Part shown: positions 10,798-23,807 of the stretch, piece after piece | Layout of the letters: each line of letters opens with the position of its first letter | Numbering within the stretch: position 1 is the stretch's first letter | Assembly (NCBI RefSeq): GCF_003945595.2 | Contig: NW_024104909.1 | Coordinates: 2,859,367 to 2,923,366 of the forward strand | DNA from: Pipra filicauda | Taxonomy: Eukaryota; Chordata; Aves; Passeriformes; Pipridae | Length of the DNA: 64,000 bases | Reading direction: 5' to 3' | Notes under the pieces: model-generated | The model's input: only the letters and a program-made list of their open reading frames with translations | The model's database searches: none | What the model was told of the DNA's origin: nothing | Program-made: the position numbers and the translations under genes

Positions 10798-13019
10798 ATG
10801 ATTGTTGATTTTCCTGTTCTAGTCCACAGCCAGGAAAGGTGAAAGTCTCTCATTGTAGACAGAAGGGTTGCTTCTGCCAGAGCATCTCCAAAAGGAGGGA
10901 AGAAGCAGAAGGGCCTGTGCTCACTTACGAAGTTGAATAAGACTTGTAAAGTGTGGTAGGAACAGGCTAACCAGGGCTCACGTTCAGCAACTTGCAACTG
11001 TGCTTTCATCCAGGACTGTGCTGGAGGCAGTTCTGTTGAAATAGCTCCTGAAAATACAGACATCTCCCAAACTACTTGTTTAAAATCTGCCTCGAGTAAA
11101 ATTTACTCCCCACAGCTCCTATTCTCTCTCCTATCTGGAGCTGCCTTACGTCCTCTTTGCCTCCAAGTATCTCACTGGGCATCACCGCTGACGCATCATC
11201 AAGAACAACAGAACACTGTCTTGTGTAAAAGCTCTGGGGAGCCTGAAACCTCACAAAGACACTGTTTACAGCCTGCTCGTGGATTTAGGGCTGGTTTTGT
11301 GATGCCAGGAGCAAAAATCTTTAATTTTAAAGCACAGTGAGATTCTGTAGGACAAAGTTTATACCCACGTGTCAGTACGCTCTCTAATCTAAACCTGGTT
11401 CACTGATCAAGATGGGGGTGAATCAAATAGTGAAATCACCCCTAGTAGTGTGCATCCTTGCCTTGCCCTGGCATCTTGTAACCTCAAAAGCTGAACAACG
11501 TGTTGAAAAATTCAGCAGACAGGTTTTTGTGCTGAACAGCTGCATTGAACCCCACAGCAAGAACTCCTCTAAGTGAGGGGAGGAAGGGGTAGGATTTTAC
11601 ATGCAGCATATGAAAGTGGGCTTCTTGTGACAGCCAATTCTGAAAGGTTTTCAGGCTTAATGTGAGACTGCCATAGAGTGGTGAGTTTGTTTATTCTTCA
11701 CGTTAAATTCCACTGCAAGTTACGCAAGGGCGGTCGAAAATTTTCCGACAGCGAGTTTTTCCATCACAAAATAGCAATTCATCGAATTACAATATGTGTT
11801 GGGACAGGGTTGAATGGTTAAGACACGGCTTTCTGTGCTCTTTTCTCAGAGGAAGTAGCCCTTGAGATCCTCGTGTCAGGCGGCTGTTACAGCAGGCTCT
11901 GAGCTCAGCAAGCATTTCCAATCTTCATTCTCCCACTCCCTCTTCCCCCTCCACTGAAATTGTGCTCCCTGTTCACAATATTGCTGAGCTGTCTGTAATG
12001 ATAAATGATGTGCCTTTCTTTAAATTTCCTTTCTGCTCAGTACTAGATATTGGCCGGCTTGGATGTGTGTTCTGGGTGGATAAATTACTTTGGCAAGTCA
12101 TAGAGAATTTATGCACATGGCAACAGATGGACCCTGTGTGCTAGAATTTTTCTTTGTTGCTCTAATTGCGTAACTTGATTTCACCTGAGGCAATTATATT
12201 TTCATGAGCAAAGATCAGCTGCTGGTTTGTGGGGGTTTTTTTTGGGTTTAGGTTGGTTTTTTTTCCCCTTTGGTGTGAAATATGAACCTCTGCACTGAAC
12301 GAAATCTTGGTCTCAAACCTTGTTATAGGCCAAAGTAGAACTGGGCCATTACTCAGCTGCACGTCTCCCTTTAGTAAGCATCGATCTTTTCCCATACATG
12401 ACTTGTGTTGTCAAGTGGATCTTCAGAGGTTCAGAGAATAGAGGCTGGGTTTTGTTTCTTGATCAGGATCCCTGTTCTATGGTAAAGGTAACTGTACACA
12501 ACTTTTGGGAGGAATTCACAACCAGGCCACGCTAGAAATGAAAATATTTTTGTTCCTGATTTAGAAAGTAGTCTATCTTTGGTAGTCAGAGAGGAGCTTT
12601 TCCTATTGCATACTATCTCTGCACTTTTCTTTGTTTCAAAGGAGTGGTGAAAATAGAGCTTCATGTGGAAAAGTGTAATAATTTCAGGCTTTTGCACACC
12701 TTCCCCCTGGAAATCTAAAGGATTCCTGTCAAAAAGTGCTGGGTTTATAGGAGAAAATACAGGGAGAAGACCCCTAAAGGCTGATGGTGTATTAATAAAT
12801 ACATATATTGAGTATATGACATTGTGTCTTCACTGTGTTCTGAGAAGTATTTCCATGGATGCATTTCACCACGTGGATTTATATTTTCAGGCATGAATTT
12901 TACCAAACTTTTAAGATAGCGTGTGAGATTGCAAGTGGTCAAGAAAATTCAGAGAACAAATGTAGTTTGACAGGAGAAGTGTGGAAACCACTTTGATTCC
13001 TTTCCTCAGTGTCTGTATT
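10798..13019. other. noncoding DNA
   Basis: No supported exon or known repeat. It contains the CpG cluster at 11701-11784 and a T/G tract at about 12224-12272. The remainder is plain single-copy sequence. Confidence 0.55.
11701..11784. other. CpG cluster in AT-rich DNA
   Basis: Seven CpG dinucleotides fall within 84 bases (at 11701, 11723, 11731, 11735, 11746, 11752 and 11783), although the surrounding sequence is CpG-poor. Within it GTCGAAAATTTTCCGAC (11733-11749) is a near-palindrome with GTCG and CGAC ends. Retained CpG outside a GC-rich island suggests an unmethylated or strongly constrained element, or a recent insertion. I see no exon in it. Confidence 0.5.
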
Positions 13020-13455
13020 TTAGGAATCTCTAACAGCTCTAACTCTGATAAACCCTCTCCTGGGGCAGTTTGTCCCCGTTTTCCCTGTGAAGGTCCCTCC
13101 TCTCCCCACACACACAGTGAAGTGGGATCCGGGTCCCTCCAGAACCCCTGTGCACCTTCCCGCCTTCCAAGTGCTTCCACACATGGACACACAGACCCCT
13201 CACAACGTGTGCTGTAGTGACAGAATCACTCCTCAGGACAGCCCATCCCCGCTGGTGTTGGTGGCACAGTGGGCAGGGAGCTCATCCAGGTTCCCTTTCC
13301 CACCACACGTGGGACCAGCGGATCTTTCCCGGTCCCACCCAACCTGGGCTGTGCCATTGCTCCCTGACACACTCCGGGTGTTCTCTGGGGGACCAGAGCA
13401 CCAGCTGAGTGATGGAACTGCTGACACTCCTGTTGCTGTATTTGTCCTGGTTTAG
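13020..13455. other. GC-rich island of unknown nature
   Basis: The base composition rises sharply over about 430 bases. About nine CpG sites are scattered through it, too few for a classic CpG island. Frames are open on both strands for 60-120 codons, which follows from the low stop content of GC-rich DNA. The longest (plus 13087-13455, 122 codons) is rich in Pro, Ser, Thr and His and has no recognised domain. Short A/C runs (ACACACACA near 13108) occur. It could be an old retroelement or LTR body, a pseudogene fragment, or a GC-biased recombination patch. I cannot tell which. Confidence 0.4.
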
Positions 13456-15898
13456 AGTATGTTCACATCTTTGCTTTGTTTACAGCTTGTTTTCATGCAG
13501 CTAAAGCCAAGAATCCTTTTGGATGAAGCTTCTGGTCTCTCAGTTACAAATCTGTAGTATTTGATATTTGCACTAGTCCCCTTAGCAAATAATTGAAATA
13601 ACTTTTAAAGTATCGTAAGTATGTGTTTTGTTACATCTTGTAGTTGCTTAGGACCTCCAAACCCCATTACATTTTCTTTTAAATTCTTAGACAATACGGG
13701 AAGTGTCTCTGATGCTGAGACTGTGGAGATGGAGAAGGGAATAGAGACTAGGGCTGTTTCTTCAGTCCATCTTGGGTGTTTTACTCTCTTACTGGACTAA
13801 AATATCTACACTGTAGGTAAAGGTTGATGGAAGAAAATCACCTTTCTCTAGGATAATTCTAGACATGGATTAGGGCTCAAGGCAGGGTCCAGCCTTGGTG
13901 TCCCAGGCACAACTCCTGTGGAGCTCAGACAGAGGTTAAGGATGGATGACCTGAGTTAAAAGCAGCTCTGAAGCAAACATGTCCAGTTCCAGCTTCTCAG
14001 AACTCTTTTCACAGCACTCTGAGGTGCCCTGGCAGCACTGGCCTGGAGCACAGGCAGCAGAAATCCCAGGAAAGAGTTGCACTTAGGGCTCTGTCACCAG
14101 CTCCTCTTGTGACAGTGCCCTCTGTGTCATCTTCTAGTGTTGGATGGTAACTTAAGGATCGTGGACCCTTAGTCTCCAAGCCCTTGAAGTAATGGTCTGC
14201 CAAACAAAGCTAGTTGAGTATCTCCCTGCATCTATCCAAACCAGCAAAAATTCAGTCTGTGCATTGCAAGTGATAGCAGTTTTCTGACTTTTTTTTTCCC
14301 CCCAGTAAATATTCTATTCAAATAGAAGGTATTATGCAAACATATTTCTGTTCTGAGTAATATTTCTGTTCTGCCAGCATAGCATGTGCCTGTAGCTCCC
14401 CCTCTCCTGAAATCCACAATTGCGACAACACAGTTTTTAATTCAAACAGTAAATCCCCTCTCCTATAAATCCTTCCCTGCAACTTCCCCCCGCCTCCTGA
14501 ATATCAGTACTGTAAATAAGTGGCTGGTCTAAAAGAGAGTAGGTGGTGCATAATATTAAAAACAGTAACTTGTTGAGCAAAGCTATTTAAAAAAATTGTG
14601 AGTGCCACATAATAAAGGTACTATCAGCAAATACCAGACTAGCATCTCAGCTAGCTTTACTGGGCTGTGAGTTATTGCTGTGGTCAATAGATCTCTTTTC
14701 TGTAGCATTCTGCTTATGTAGGTGATAAATCTTACAGTCTTATGGGAATAGGGTCAGGCTTCTGCTACTCTGCCCCATTATTTTTCTCCTACATCATTTA
14801 GAAAACTGCTGGACTGGACCATTTTTGGTGCAGTGACTTTTTGTTCAGCTACACGATAAATTTTATTGTGCATATTAAATTTTACCTCAGATCACATTTT
14901 TAAGTCCATCTTGATAGAAGGTGAAACTGAAATAAAATCTTAAGCAAAACAGCAAATAAACGTGAAAAGTAGAAAACAAATACTATTTTAAATGAAATTT
15001 TTTAAATGCAAGATATGAAATGATAACACAAGTTCTGATTTTAATCATAAGGGGTTTTTTTGAGTATTTTTCAAGACTGAAGAATGAATTATCTAGTAGT
15101 AGCAGCACTCAATCACAGACATTTTTAGTAATTCTGTAAGCTCTGGGAGTATCTTAAGTAATGGGTGGTTTGAAATTCTTGCTGTTAAGAGAGAAGCAAC
15201 ATAAGGTGATGTCAGGTAACGACGGACGAGGTGTTTGAATCGTCCAGGATATTTTGGTGCCAGCTCAGTGCAGCCCCCTGCCAGGTTTCACAGCTTCCAC
15301 TCTGCTCCCAGGTATCCCAGGTGTGTTCCCTCACTCTCCTGGAGATGGAGAGCTGTGCTCCTGCCCTGAGGGAGCGGGCAGTGGGGAGAGGAGAGGAAGG
15401 AGGAGTGTGGCTGGCTTGTAGCCCTTGCTGTGGGTGAGCAGAAAAGATCCTTCAGTTTTGTTATCCTCATTTGAGCAAAGGGACAGGACAGAGACAATGG
15501 AGTCAAGAGGTGAAGGGCACATGTTGGTATAACAGCTTTTAGCACCTGGTAGTTTTAGTATCTCATTTGGTATCAATAATTATGAGCTACATGCCCGATA
15601 CCACAACAGAACATCACCCTCCAAAGTGTCTGAGGGCAGCATCTCTCTGCAGAATCACGAGGTGGACATGGCTGGGCAAATGTCTTTATTATTTATTTAT
15701 TCCTTAGGCCATATGTGCTGAGCAGAATGCTGAACTGCATTTATGGAAGCTTGTTTGAGAAAGCAAGGGCTGCTTTTATTTCTAACAATTAAGTCTGAAG
15801 AGGACATAAGGACAATATTCAAATACATAACTAGGTGCTGGAAAGAGAAAGGAACAGTCTGTGTTGCACTTGGATGGCAAAGCAGTAAATTTTTGCAG
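13456..15898. other. noncoding DNA
   Basis: AT-rich, with no supported exon. A smaller GC-rich patch lies at about 15225-15430, opening with a local CpG group (GGTAACGACGGACGAGG near 15215). The overlapping frames there (15231-15437 plus, 15288-15576 minus) are compositional. Confidence 0.55.
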
Positions 15899-16034
15899 GT
15901 ATCCCTGGAGGGATCTAAAAGATGTGTAGATGGTGGCACTTGAGGACGAGGTTTTGTGGTGGATTTGTTGGTGCTGGGGGACCAATTGGGCTTGATGATC
16001 TTAGAGGGCTTTTCCAACCTAGATGATTCTATTG
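15899..16034 (+). mobile_element. CR1 LINE fragment, 3' tip
   Basis: A 136-base fragment of a chicken-repeat-1 non-LTR retrotransposon, plus strand. It reads as the standard CR1 3' untranslated end: a segment like CCTGGAGGGATCTAAAAGAT, then GGTGGCACTTGAGGAC, then TTGATGATCTTAGAGG, then TTTTCCAACCTAGATGATTC, ending in the start of the ATTCTATG-type tail. Everything upstream, including all of the reverse transcriptase, is missing, as is usual for 5'-truncated CR1 copies. No target-site duplication is evident. It has no coding capacity. Confidence 0.88.
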
Positions 16035-17213
16035 ACACTGTGGTCATTTTCCCAGCAGGTTGTGTGGGCTGTGAAGGGACGCGGAGACAGGAAAAACTAG
16101 AGATAGGTTGGCTTACAATTCTGAGGTCTGATCCTGTGAAACCAACTGGTAACTTGCTAAAGGAACCAAAGAAACCCTTTTGGCTCTACCTTTGGTGTAG
16201 TATAATCACTCCTTAAACATGGACTTAGATTTAGCCTCTTAATGTAGCTTGGCATGAAGCACAGGTCTTGATTGTGGTCTCTTTCCAGCCTAGAACTCTG
16301 CCCATGTGCCATTTGTGGTTGCAAAACTGTCAGAAATGACAAAACCTGGAGGTTGTCTTGTACAGGGGAATATTAAGCATATCACTAACCCCACTCCTAA
16401 AGGCATGTAATTGGAAAAAGGTTTCTCTTTTAGGTGCCTCTTGCCTTGACTGGCAGATAATGTCACCATTCTGACCAGTATTCCCCAGTCAATCATGCAT
16501 CCTACTGTAATGCAGATTTCCCTCCATTGCCTGAAGGATAAACTGGACCCTTGGAATTCCTTTCCAGAGGCTCTACATTTTACTGTACTTCTCAGTGGAG
16601 GGCAGTTCACCATTTTTTTGGCTTTTCTTTCCTTTGGGAAATGGTTCCTTAGGTTTTGTGGTTCTTCCCTAAGCAGGCAGGATTAAAGTGAAGAAAAAAA
16701 TGAATATCCTTAAAATTTTTCAAAAACATTGACAATTGGTTCTTAAAATGAAAGACCTTGAAGTTTATTATATGCAGGGATGAACATACTGTTGAAAGAG
16801 ATATCATTTAAATGAATGATCATTTCAAGTAAAAGAATATCTAAAATTCTCTGAGATTTTCTGCCTGATAATATCACCATATGATATAAAGAATTTCAGG
16901 TGCTTGGCACTGGCCATTTTGAGTCCTGAGTGACGTAGCTGATGTACTGACTTCATTTTTTGTCCATTCAAATATCCTGAGCCAAAATCACACACAAACA
17001 CAAGTTGCCTTTTGCTTCATGAAACTGCACAGTCCTGTAAGTATGAAAACCACAAGAAACACAAACACAAGAAACACTTGGCTAAATTAACTAGATCTCT
17101 TTTGCTTGTTTCAGATGTTTCATTAGTCCCACTGACCTCCTGGCATTACCTAAGGGTAGGAATGCTGTCAAATAGTATCAACCACTTATTGGACAATGCA
17201 GGGAAGCAGATTG

Positions 17214-17227
17214 CCTATAATTATAGG
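17214..17227. repeat. perfect 14-bp palindrome
   Basis: CCTATAATTATAGG equals its own reverse complement. The outer bases (TTG before, TGG after) do not extend the symmetry. It may be chance in AT-rich DNA. Confidence 0.6.
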
Positions 17228-20130
17228 TGGCAATGGAATAGTAAGTCCTTAATCACCTGCTAGATTATAATGGACATATTGAGAACAATGGGCTGGTTTA
17301 TCTTTATAAAGTCCGATCATTTTTCTAATAGCACAATATAAATCATGCAACAATTACTTTTCCTGGTTTCCTCCCTCTAAAATATATAGTTTATATAAAT
17401 ATCATAGGGAAAAAAGAAGTCACATACAAAGCACCTTTAAGAAACAAAATTTCCAGTGTCATAAAATCCTATCAAGAGATTTAACTGAAAATAAAACTAA
17501 TGATTCTGGCTCTTGGCCTACTTATAACCCCAAGACTTCAATTTAGTTATATGTTAAAGCTGGTTCCTGAAAGGTTCTTATATTCATTTTGACATCTAGT
17601 GGCATGAAGAATTGGAGTGAAAAGATATAAAAAGAGGTGGGTTTTTTTCCTTTTTCAGGGGACCTTTCCACCCTCATTCTTTAAGAAGCAATGCAACTTT
17701 GGATATTGGTTTTATACAGTCACATTTAATGGCCTGCTCTGACTTTGGAAAACGAAGAATATCTATAACATAAATTTGAGCACTCTTGTTTGTCTTGAGG
17801 CTACATTAATTTCTCTAGAGAAGGACTGCATCTAAATGATGGTCAGATGCTGTCATGATGCTTAGGGGTTTTTTGTTTCCTATCACTACCTTTGACTATG
17901 GAAATACTCTAAGCAGGGTAAATAATTTAGACCTAGAAATTGATGAAATTTATTCTGCTGATTTAAGTCAAGTTGTACCAAGTCTTTAGCACAGAATTTT
18001 ACATATTTTTATTAATGTTTTATAGTCTTGGGTCTCATGTGATAGCTCTCTTTCCCTTTGAAAGCATTCCTAAGAGACTACTTGTCTTGCTCCTCTTCAG
18101 TTATATGTAATTCCTCAGCAAGTGTATGAACTTCCTCACAACGTGGCATTAGAAAAGTAATCAAAATGGATATTATTGCTTTTATTCACTGAACATAACA
18201 GGTGCAAACATGGAACATGAATCTGAGACCATGTGCATTAGTCTTACACTGGGAGAATCCTAAATTACACTATGAGCCCACTGACTGTTTTTTGTGGTAG
18301 TGAGTGCTCAACTCCTTGGTTCCTTTGTTCAGGGTGGCTTCAAGAAGTTTTTTCAGCTCAAGATCACTGAGGACAGAAGTGTCTTAATAATGTGCTTCAG
18401 TTTGCTGGCTAATAGGTCCTACTTGGTTAAAAATGTGCAGTTAAAATGTCTTCTGCAAGTCCCTACAGAAATAATGAGGCATTTATGCGTACATTAATTA
18501 TAGATTGAAACTATATCTCAGATTGGAAAGCGTCTTCCTTCTTGCAGTATAGCCTGTGGGCTGTGGAGCTCATCTCAGAGCTACAGTAATGCAGAAAAAC
18601 ACTTTGCTTTCCTATATGGACGCTGTACTCGGTAATTAGCAGATTTTTTTAATGTTTGTGGTAAGTTTATGTTGACACAACAGTGTATAGGTGTGAAGAT
18701 TTCTGGCTTATTGGTAAAGCAAAAAGACCACAGATGAAATATTGGAACAAACAGCTCATCACATGTGAAAATGCACAGTGGCTTCGTTGTTCTTTTAGCC
18801 TCCTACTTTCTCTACAGATATGGTGCAGTTTCAGCCGTGTGGTAGTATAATAAAATTATTCAAGTTGTATAATCTAATAATTAGAAAAAATTTCTTAAAG
18901 CGTTTTCGTACTCCTGATACTTTCCTTCACACATATGTTTAATATTTCATCAAAAAGAGAAACAAAAATTTTGTACTATGCTTGAAAAAAGAGTAAGGAA
19001 TGGAGTTAGCCCTTTTCAACTATCTATAGTAAAAACTGTGTGTTTCAAGCTCTTTTTGAAGTTGGATCTTTCAAAATCTAATCTTATAAGTGCTCATCTC
19101 TGTTAATTGGGTAGGTACATAGATAGATACCTGTGCAGTAGCTGCAATATATGAGAGAATTATAGGAAGAAGCAAGCTGTGAATAAATCAATGGGACTTT
19201 AAACACTGGAGGTGAAAATCCCTGGGTTTGCCTCTCATTGCCTACTTTTAATGTTTTACTTCTTTATCTGTAAACTAGTTGTGTGTAGAAGGAGATCATA
19301 ACATCATCATAATTCTACTTGTTTCTTCTACTTATCGAATAAATACAAAATTTAGATTGTTCTTAATCTAGCAAAACCTGTCTCCATGAACTGTAATGGG
19401 GTACAGCAGAGTGAAAGCCCAAACTGTGTCAGTCAATGATGGTGTGTGATCTTCAAAGCCTTAGGCTTTGGGGAATCTGGTTAATGAACACAGAGCCTTA
19501 CCTTTCCTATGTTCTGCCTGACTCCCTGATTTCTGAGGACGTGGATGTGTGTAGTTTTCATCAGACATCAGGACAGCTGGAAGATTCACACAAGGAATGG
19601 TCCTTTTCCAGACACAGTTCTCAACACCGTCTCCCTCCTTGGCAGGGAGGTTTTCTGAAGGGCTGCAGTGTAACACTGTATTACAGCCTGTGTGCCAGAG
19701 TATTCCCTTTGGGGCTGTCTTCAACACTTTAATGATATGAGTTTTCAAATTACATAAGCCAAATAGCAGATCATTTCTATGGAGAAGATAATGAAACAGT
19801 AGGGAGTTGTCTAAAGTGAGTCTGAAGATGCAGAACTTCTTCTCTGGCAGATGTTAAAATTAGTGGTGTCCCCCCATCAGGCTTTGCTGATACTGTCCTA
19901 ACTGATACAGGCTACTTGGAAGAAAATACTGTCTTCCCTTAAGCCAGGCTATGTAAGTGCAGCAAGGTTGAGTGTTAAACTGGGAAAAAACGGGGTTACA
20001 CCTTTAAGAAATAGTGTTAATATTGTGTTAGACTCCAGATGCTCTTTATCATATAATCGTTATCATAAAAAGTCTTAATGTAAAAGATCCTAGTAGAGTC
20101 CCACAGTGTCTCAGGAGCAACCTGGATTGG

Positions 20131-20162
20131 CCTTTGCATTTAAATTAGAGATTAATTAGATC
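20131..20162. promoter_or_regulatory. POU/homeodomain motif cluster
   Basis: CTTTGCATTTAAATTAGAG followed by ATTAATTAG joins an octamer-like half site (TTTGCAT) to two TAAT-type homeodomain cores within about 30 bases. Whether it is conserved or bound cannot be judged here. Confidence 0.12.
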
Positions 20163-23100
20163 CAGGAGGAGAAAAAAATGGAGGAGTGCATTCTGCTTTT
20201 CTCTTCTAAGGGAAACACATACACAGTCCCAAAACTATTAAGTAGGCATTGTGAGAACATGGAATAAATTTAATTCTGTGGAATGAAAACTATTTATTTT
20301 ATCATGCATGTCAGTATAAAAGTGCTGCATTGTCCTTCATGTGTTGAAATGCTCTCTTTAACAGTTATCTCAAAATAATGATATAAAAAAGGAAAAAAAA
20401 AAAAACCACCAGCAAAACTTCTACAGGCCTTCTGTTGCCCATGTCTTCAGGAAGTAGTTTAAAAAGGCAGACAAAGTTCCTGAGTTTTCTTAGAAAAAGT
20501 GGTAATGCTGCCTACCTCATTTGAGATTACAGACAATATTCTTTAATTTGCAGTGGTTCTGATTTTTTTTTATATATTTTATGTTGTCTTTGAGACCCTA
20601 AGCATGAAATCCTGAATTGCTTGAAGCCAGCACCAAGAAATTATTATCAATTTTGAGGTTTCTGTGTAATTCCTTAGAAAAATAGCGTTCTTCATTAGTC
20701 TTGGATAATGTCATCTGTTAGCAAAGCCCTGCTGACATCTGTTGCCTTATCATTCCTGTGTGACACACATGGGGAGAAGGGCTAGGAAATGAACTGTGAC
20801 AGAAGAAGGGTTTTAGCCCTGTTCTCTCTTTGCACTGACTCATTTAACAGGGCCTGACATACTGAAGGTGAATGATTTCAAATCCAAGTCTCTACCTTAG
20901 TGGAGTGTCTGCCAGTCTGACACAGTTATTCTGGGATGTGATGCTGTACTTGAATAAGGACCAGTGTTTAAAGGGCTTGGTGGGGCACAAAGGATGCCCT
21001 GTGCAACAGTTTTCAAAAGAATTTTTGCCAGGCCCCATGTACACAGGCCCAGCACATTTCTGGTGACCACAGTGGCACTAAAATCCAAATGCAATGCACA
21101 GGTCCCTGGGCACGGCCCACTGTTCCATAGCTGTTCCAATATTGCTCCTTGGAGAATCTGCTCAGCCTTTCCTGAGGTAGGCAGTTACAGGAGAGAGGCT
21201 TAAATATTTATGGCATCTTAAAGCCTGGAAAAATTACTGCCTGTATCACCTTCTGTAGCCTGTTTCAAGGAAGCAAAACACAGAATGGGAGTATACAGAG
21301 TTGCACAGACAGTGTGGTAATGAGTATTGGAGGAGTTTGTGTTTGAAGTTAGAATGGAAGGCTAATGCAGAGGTTGTTATCACTCTGTGTTTGGTAAATG
21401 TCTCTCTCTTTGTTCTTTTAGAAGTGCTAATACTTTTAGACGTTCACTGGCTTTCCTGAAGGTTGGGAAATAGTTGAGTGTAGTCATCTGGAGCTGAAAT
21501 ATTTCCTATTACTTGCCTGTAAGAGATTTATTTAGACATTCTCACTGTAGTGAGAAAATAGCTTGCGTATGTGCCCTTAAAAAAAGCTGTCCACAGAGAA
21601 TACACCTATCTTTGTATGACAGATAAATAGTTCCATCAGGATGAAGCTGAGGTTAACCTTGTATTATAATGTTTTTGTTATTCAAGCTTATGGTTTAAGC
21701 CAAGCGAACTCCTGAAAACCTCTTGAGGGTGGAAAAGTTTTTATCCAGTGCAATTTTCTCTTTTGGGGATCACTGTTTGCCCACGGTGATGGCTGAATGT
21801 CTCCTGTTTGTGCAGGGCTTCTAGCAGAAGTGTGTGGAATTGAAGGTGGGAGATGATGCAGAGCAGCTGTTCTGTTTGGGAGGAAAATGAAATGGATCCT
21901 CAGGCTGCCTCCTGGACAGTGCTGACACCTTTTCTGTGTTTTCTGTACTGCTGGGGTTGTGTCTGAAATACTGAAGTTGAGCCTTCTCCCTCTGTTTAAT
22001 GTTATTACATTTCACAGGGGTTTAATTAGCAGGGAGCACTGTATTGAGTGATGGTGCTTCCTGAGCTTATGGACAGTTTATGGGGTCGACAGAAGCTTTC
22101 ATTTTAAACACCTTTCTATAAAGTGCAAAAAGTCTGCAGCATCATGTTTGGCAGTTTTCTCTCATGCTACCATTTTGTTCCAAATGAAATATGACAACAC
22201 AATAGTTGCAGTAATTACAGCAATTGACTTCAGAGAGCTCAAGATGATCATGTAGTTAGTGCTTTATGGGAGAGAGATCACCACTGTCTCCCTATTTCCA
22301 TGCTTCTGTGGTCTTCAAAGGTATATTACAGAGGACTGTAAAACGAAGTGTTTTTACCTGAATTCTGAATAGAGTTTACAAAGGTTGACTTGTGAATTTA
22401 GAAACAAAATCAAACTGCCATAAGAAAAAAACCACATTGCCTTTTTTCCTAACCAGGAGAAGTTGTCATGTTGGTGCTCTTGCAGAGCCAGAACATGATG
22501 AGAGAGGTTGTAATTGGCAAAGAGATAATTCATTTGAAAATGTCTCTTTTACTAAGGAATTGCAGGTAATTTCAAGAGAATAAATTAGATGCCATAAAGA
22601 ATCTTTACTGATGTCTTTTCAAACTTTCTGTGGGAGAAGGAGAGGGCAAATAGTCTATTGAGAATTTTTATATAAGCTGTGAACAAAACACATAAAGCTC
22701 TAATTGTTAGGAAGCCACTGTGCTCTAAACGGTTCACATATAATAGGATCATTTCTATGCAGCTTCAATTGGATATTCTTCCATTTTCTAGAAAAGAAAC
22801 TCATGCCAGGGCAGAAGTTTTGTGTTTCTTTGTCTACGAAATAATTTTCTAAAGAAAAATGCTAACAGAAACCTACTCCCATGAGATTTACCCAATTGTT
22901 GATTAGTTGCAAAAGGAAAACAGATACCTCTGACATATGCAATAGTAGTGAATCTTCAATTTTAAAAGCTAAATAGAGAAAATCTGATTAAATAGGATTA
23001 TTAGAGCTATGCACAGCTTTGGAACCTCAAAACAGGATGCAATTTCCCTTTTCACCTTTTGTTAATCACTGAAAGCTCAACATAGATACCTAAAACAAAG

Positions 23101-23807
23101 TATGAGATAGTGTCAGGTCTTTTAGTCAAAACTGCTACATAGAAAAGACCTTCTAACCTATAAATTCTAATTAAAATCCCCTGATTGTTTATACACAGTT
23201 TTGTGCTTCATTAGGGTATGCAGTTCACTTGTAGATTATCTTCAACCTCAGAGAAGTTCAAAACTTCTCTGGAACAAAGTTGAGAAATTTTATCTGGCAC
23301 TGAAGTTATGCCCACTTTGAGCAGGAGATGGGATCATGACAGCCTGAGTTACATTATGATTCTCTGGTAACTGTAGTATCCTCTTTATTCAAGATATTAT
23401 TGTCTAAATTCAGATTAAAGGGTAATAGACATTTATTACTTTTGTGATCCACAGTAACTAACCTGGTGATGCTGAGGCAGCCACTTGCTAAGTGCAATGT
23501 GTTAGAATAACCACTAGGAGCCCAAGCTTGTTTATGTCCATAATGGAATGAATCCATGTTTGGAGAGACATTCCTTGCACTAGATGACAGTTGAAGTACT
23601 GCTTTATTCTTTGATGTGGCCATGGGGGAAAAAAAATTAGGTGTGGAAAGAGAAGGTGGAAGTTTTCCTTGTTCTAGGTAGGAAGTAGTAGGTGGGTGAT
23701 GAATGTACCTTGTTTAGTACATTGCATAGCTCACTGCTAAAAGTTATTGCTTGGTGGGCATGGACACACTGAGATTGTCTTGTCCTTTCCACAAACAGGA
23801 AAAAGAG

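Larger units (their letters stand above)
16035..23807. other. noncoding DNA, 7.8 kb without gene or named repeat
   Basis: No supported exon, RNA gene or mobile element. Landmarks are a perfect 14-bp palindrome CCTATAATTATAGG at 17214-17227, an AAAC/CACA-rich stretch near 17045-17075, and TAAT-core clusters near 20130-20160 and 22190-22260 that could be regulatory. Frames of up to 107 codons occur on both strands and none shows a domain. Confidence 0.55.

Noticed and set aside
21173..21180. let-7-like seed TGAGGTAG
   Set aside because: The rest of the mature sequence does not match and no complementary hairpin arm is visible nearby.
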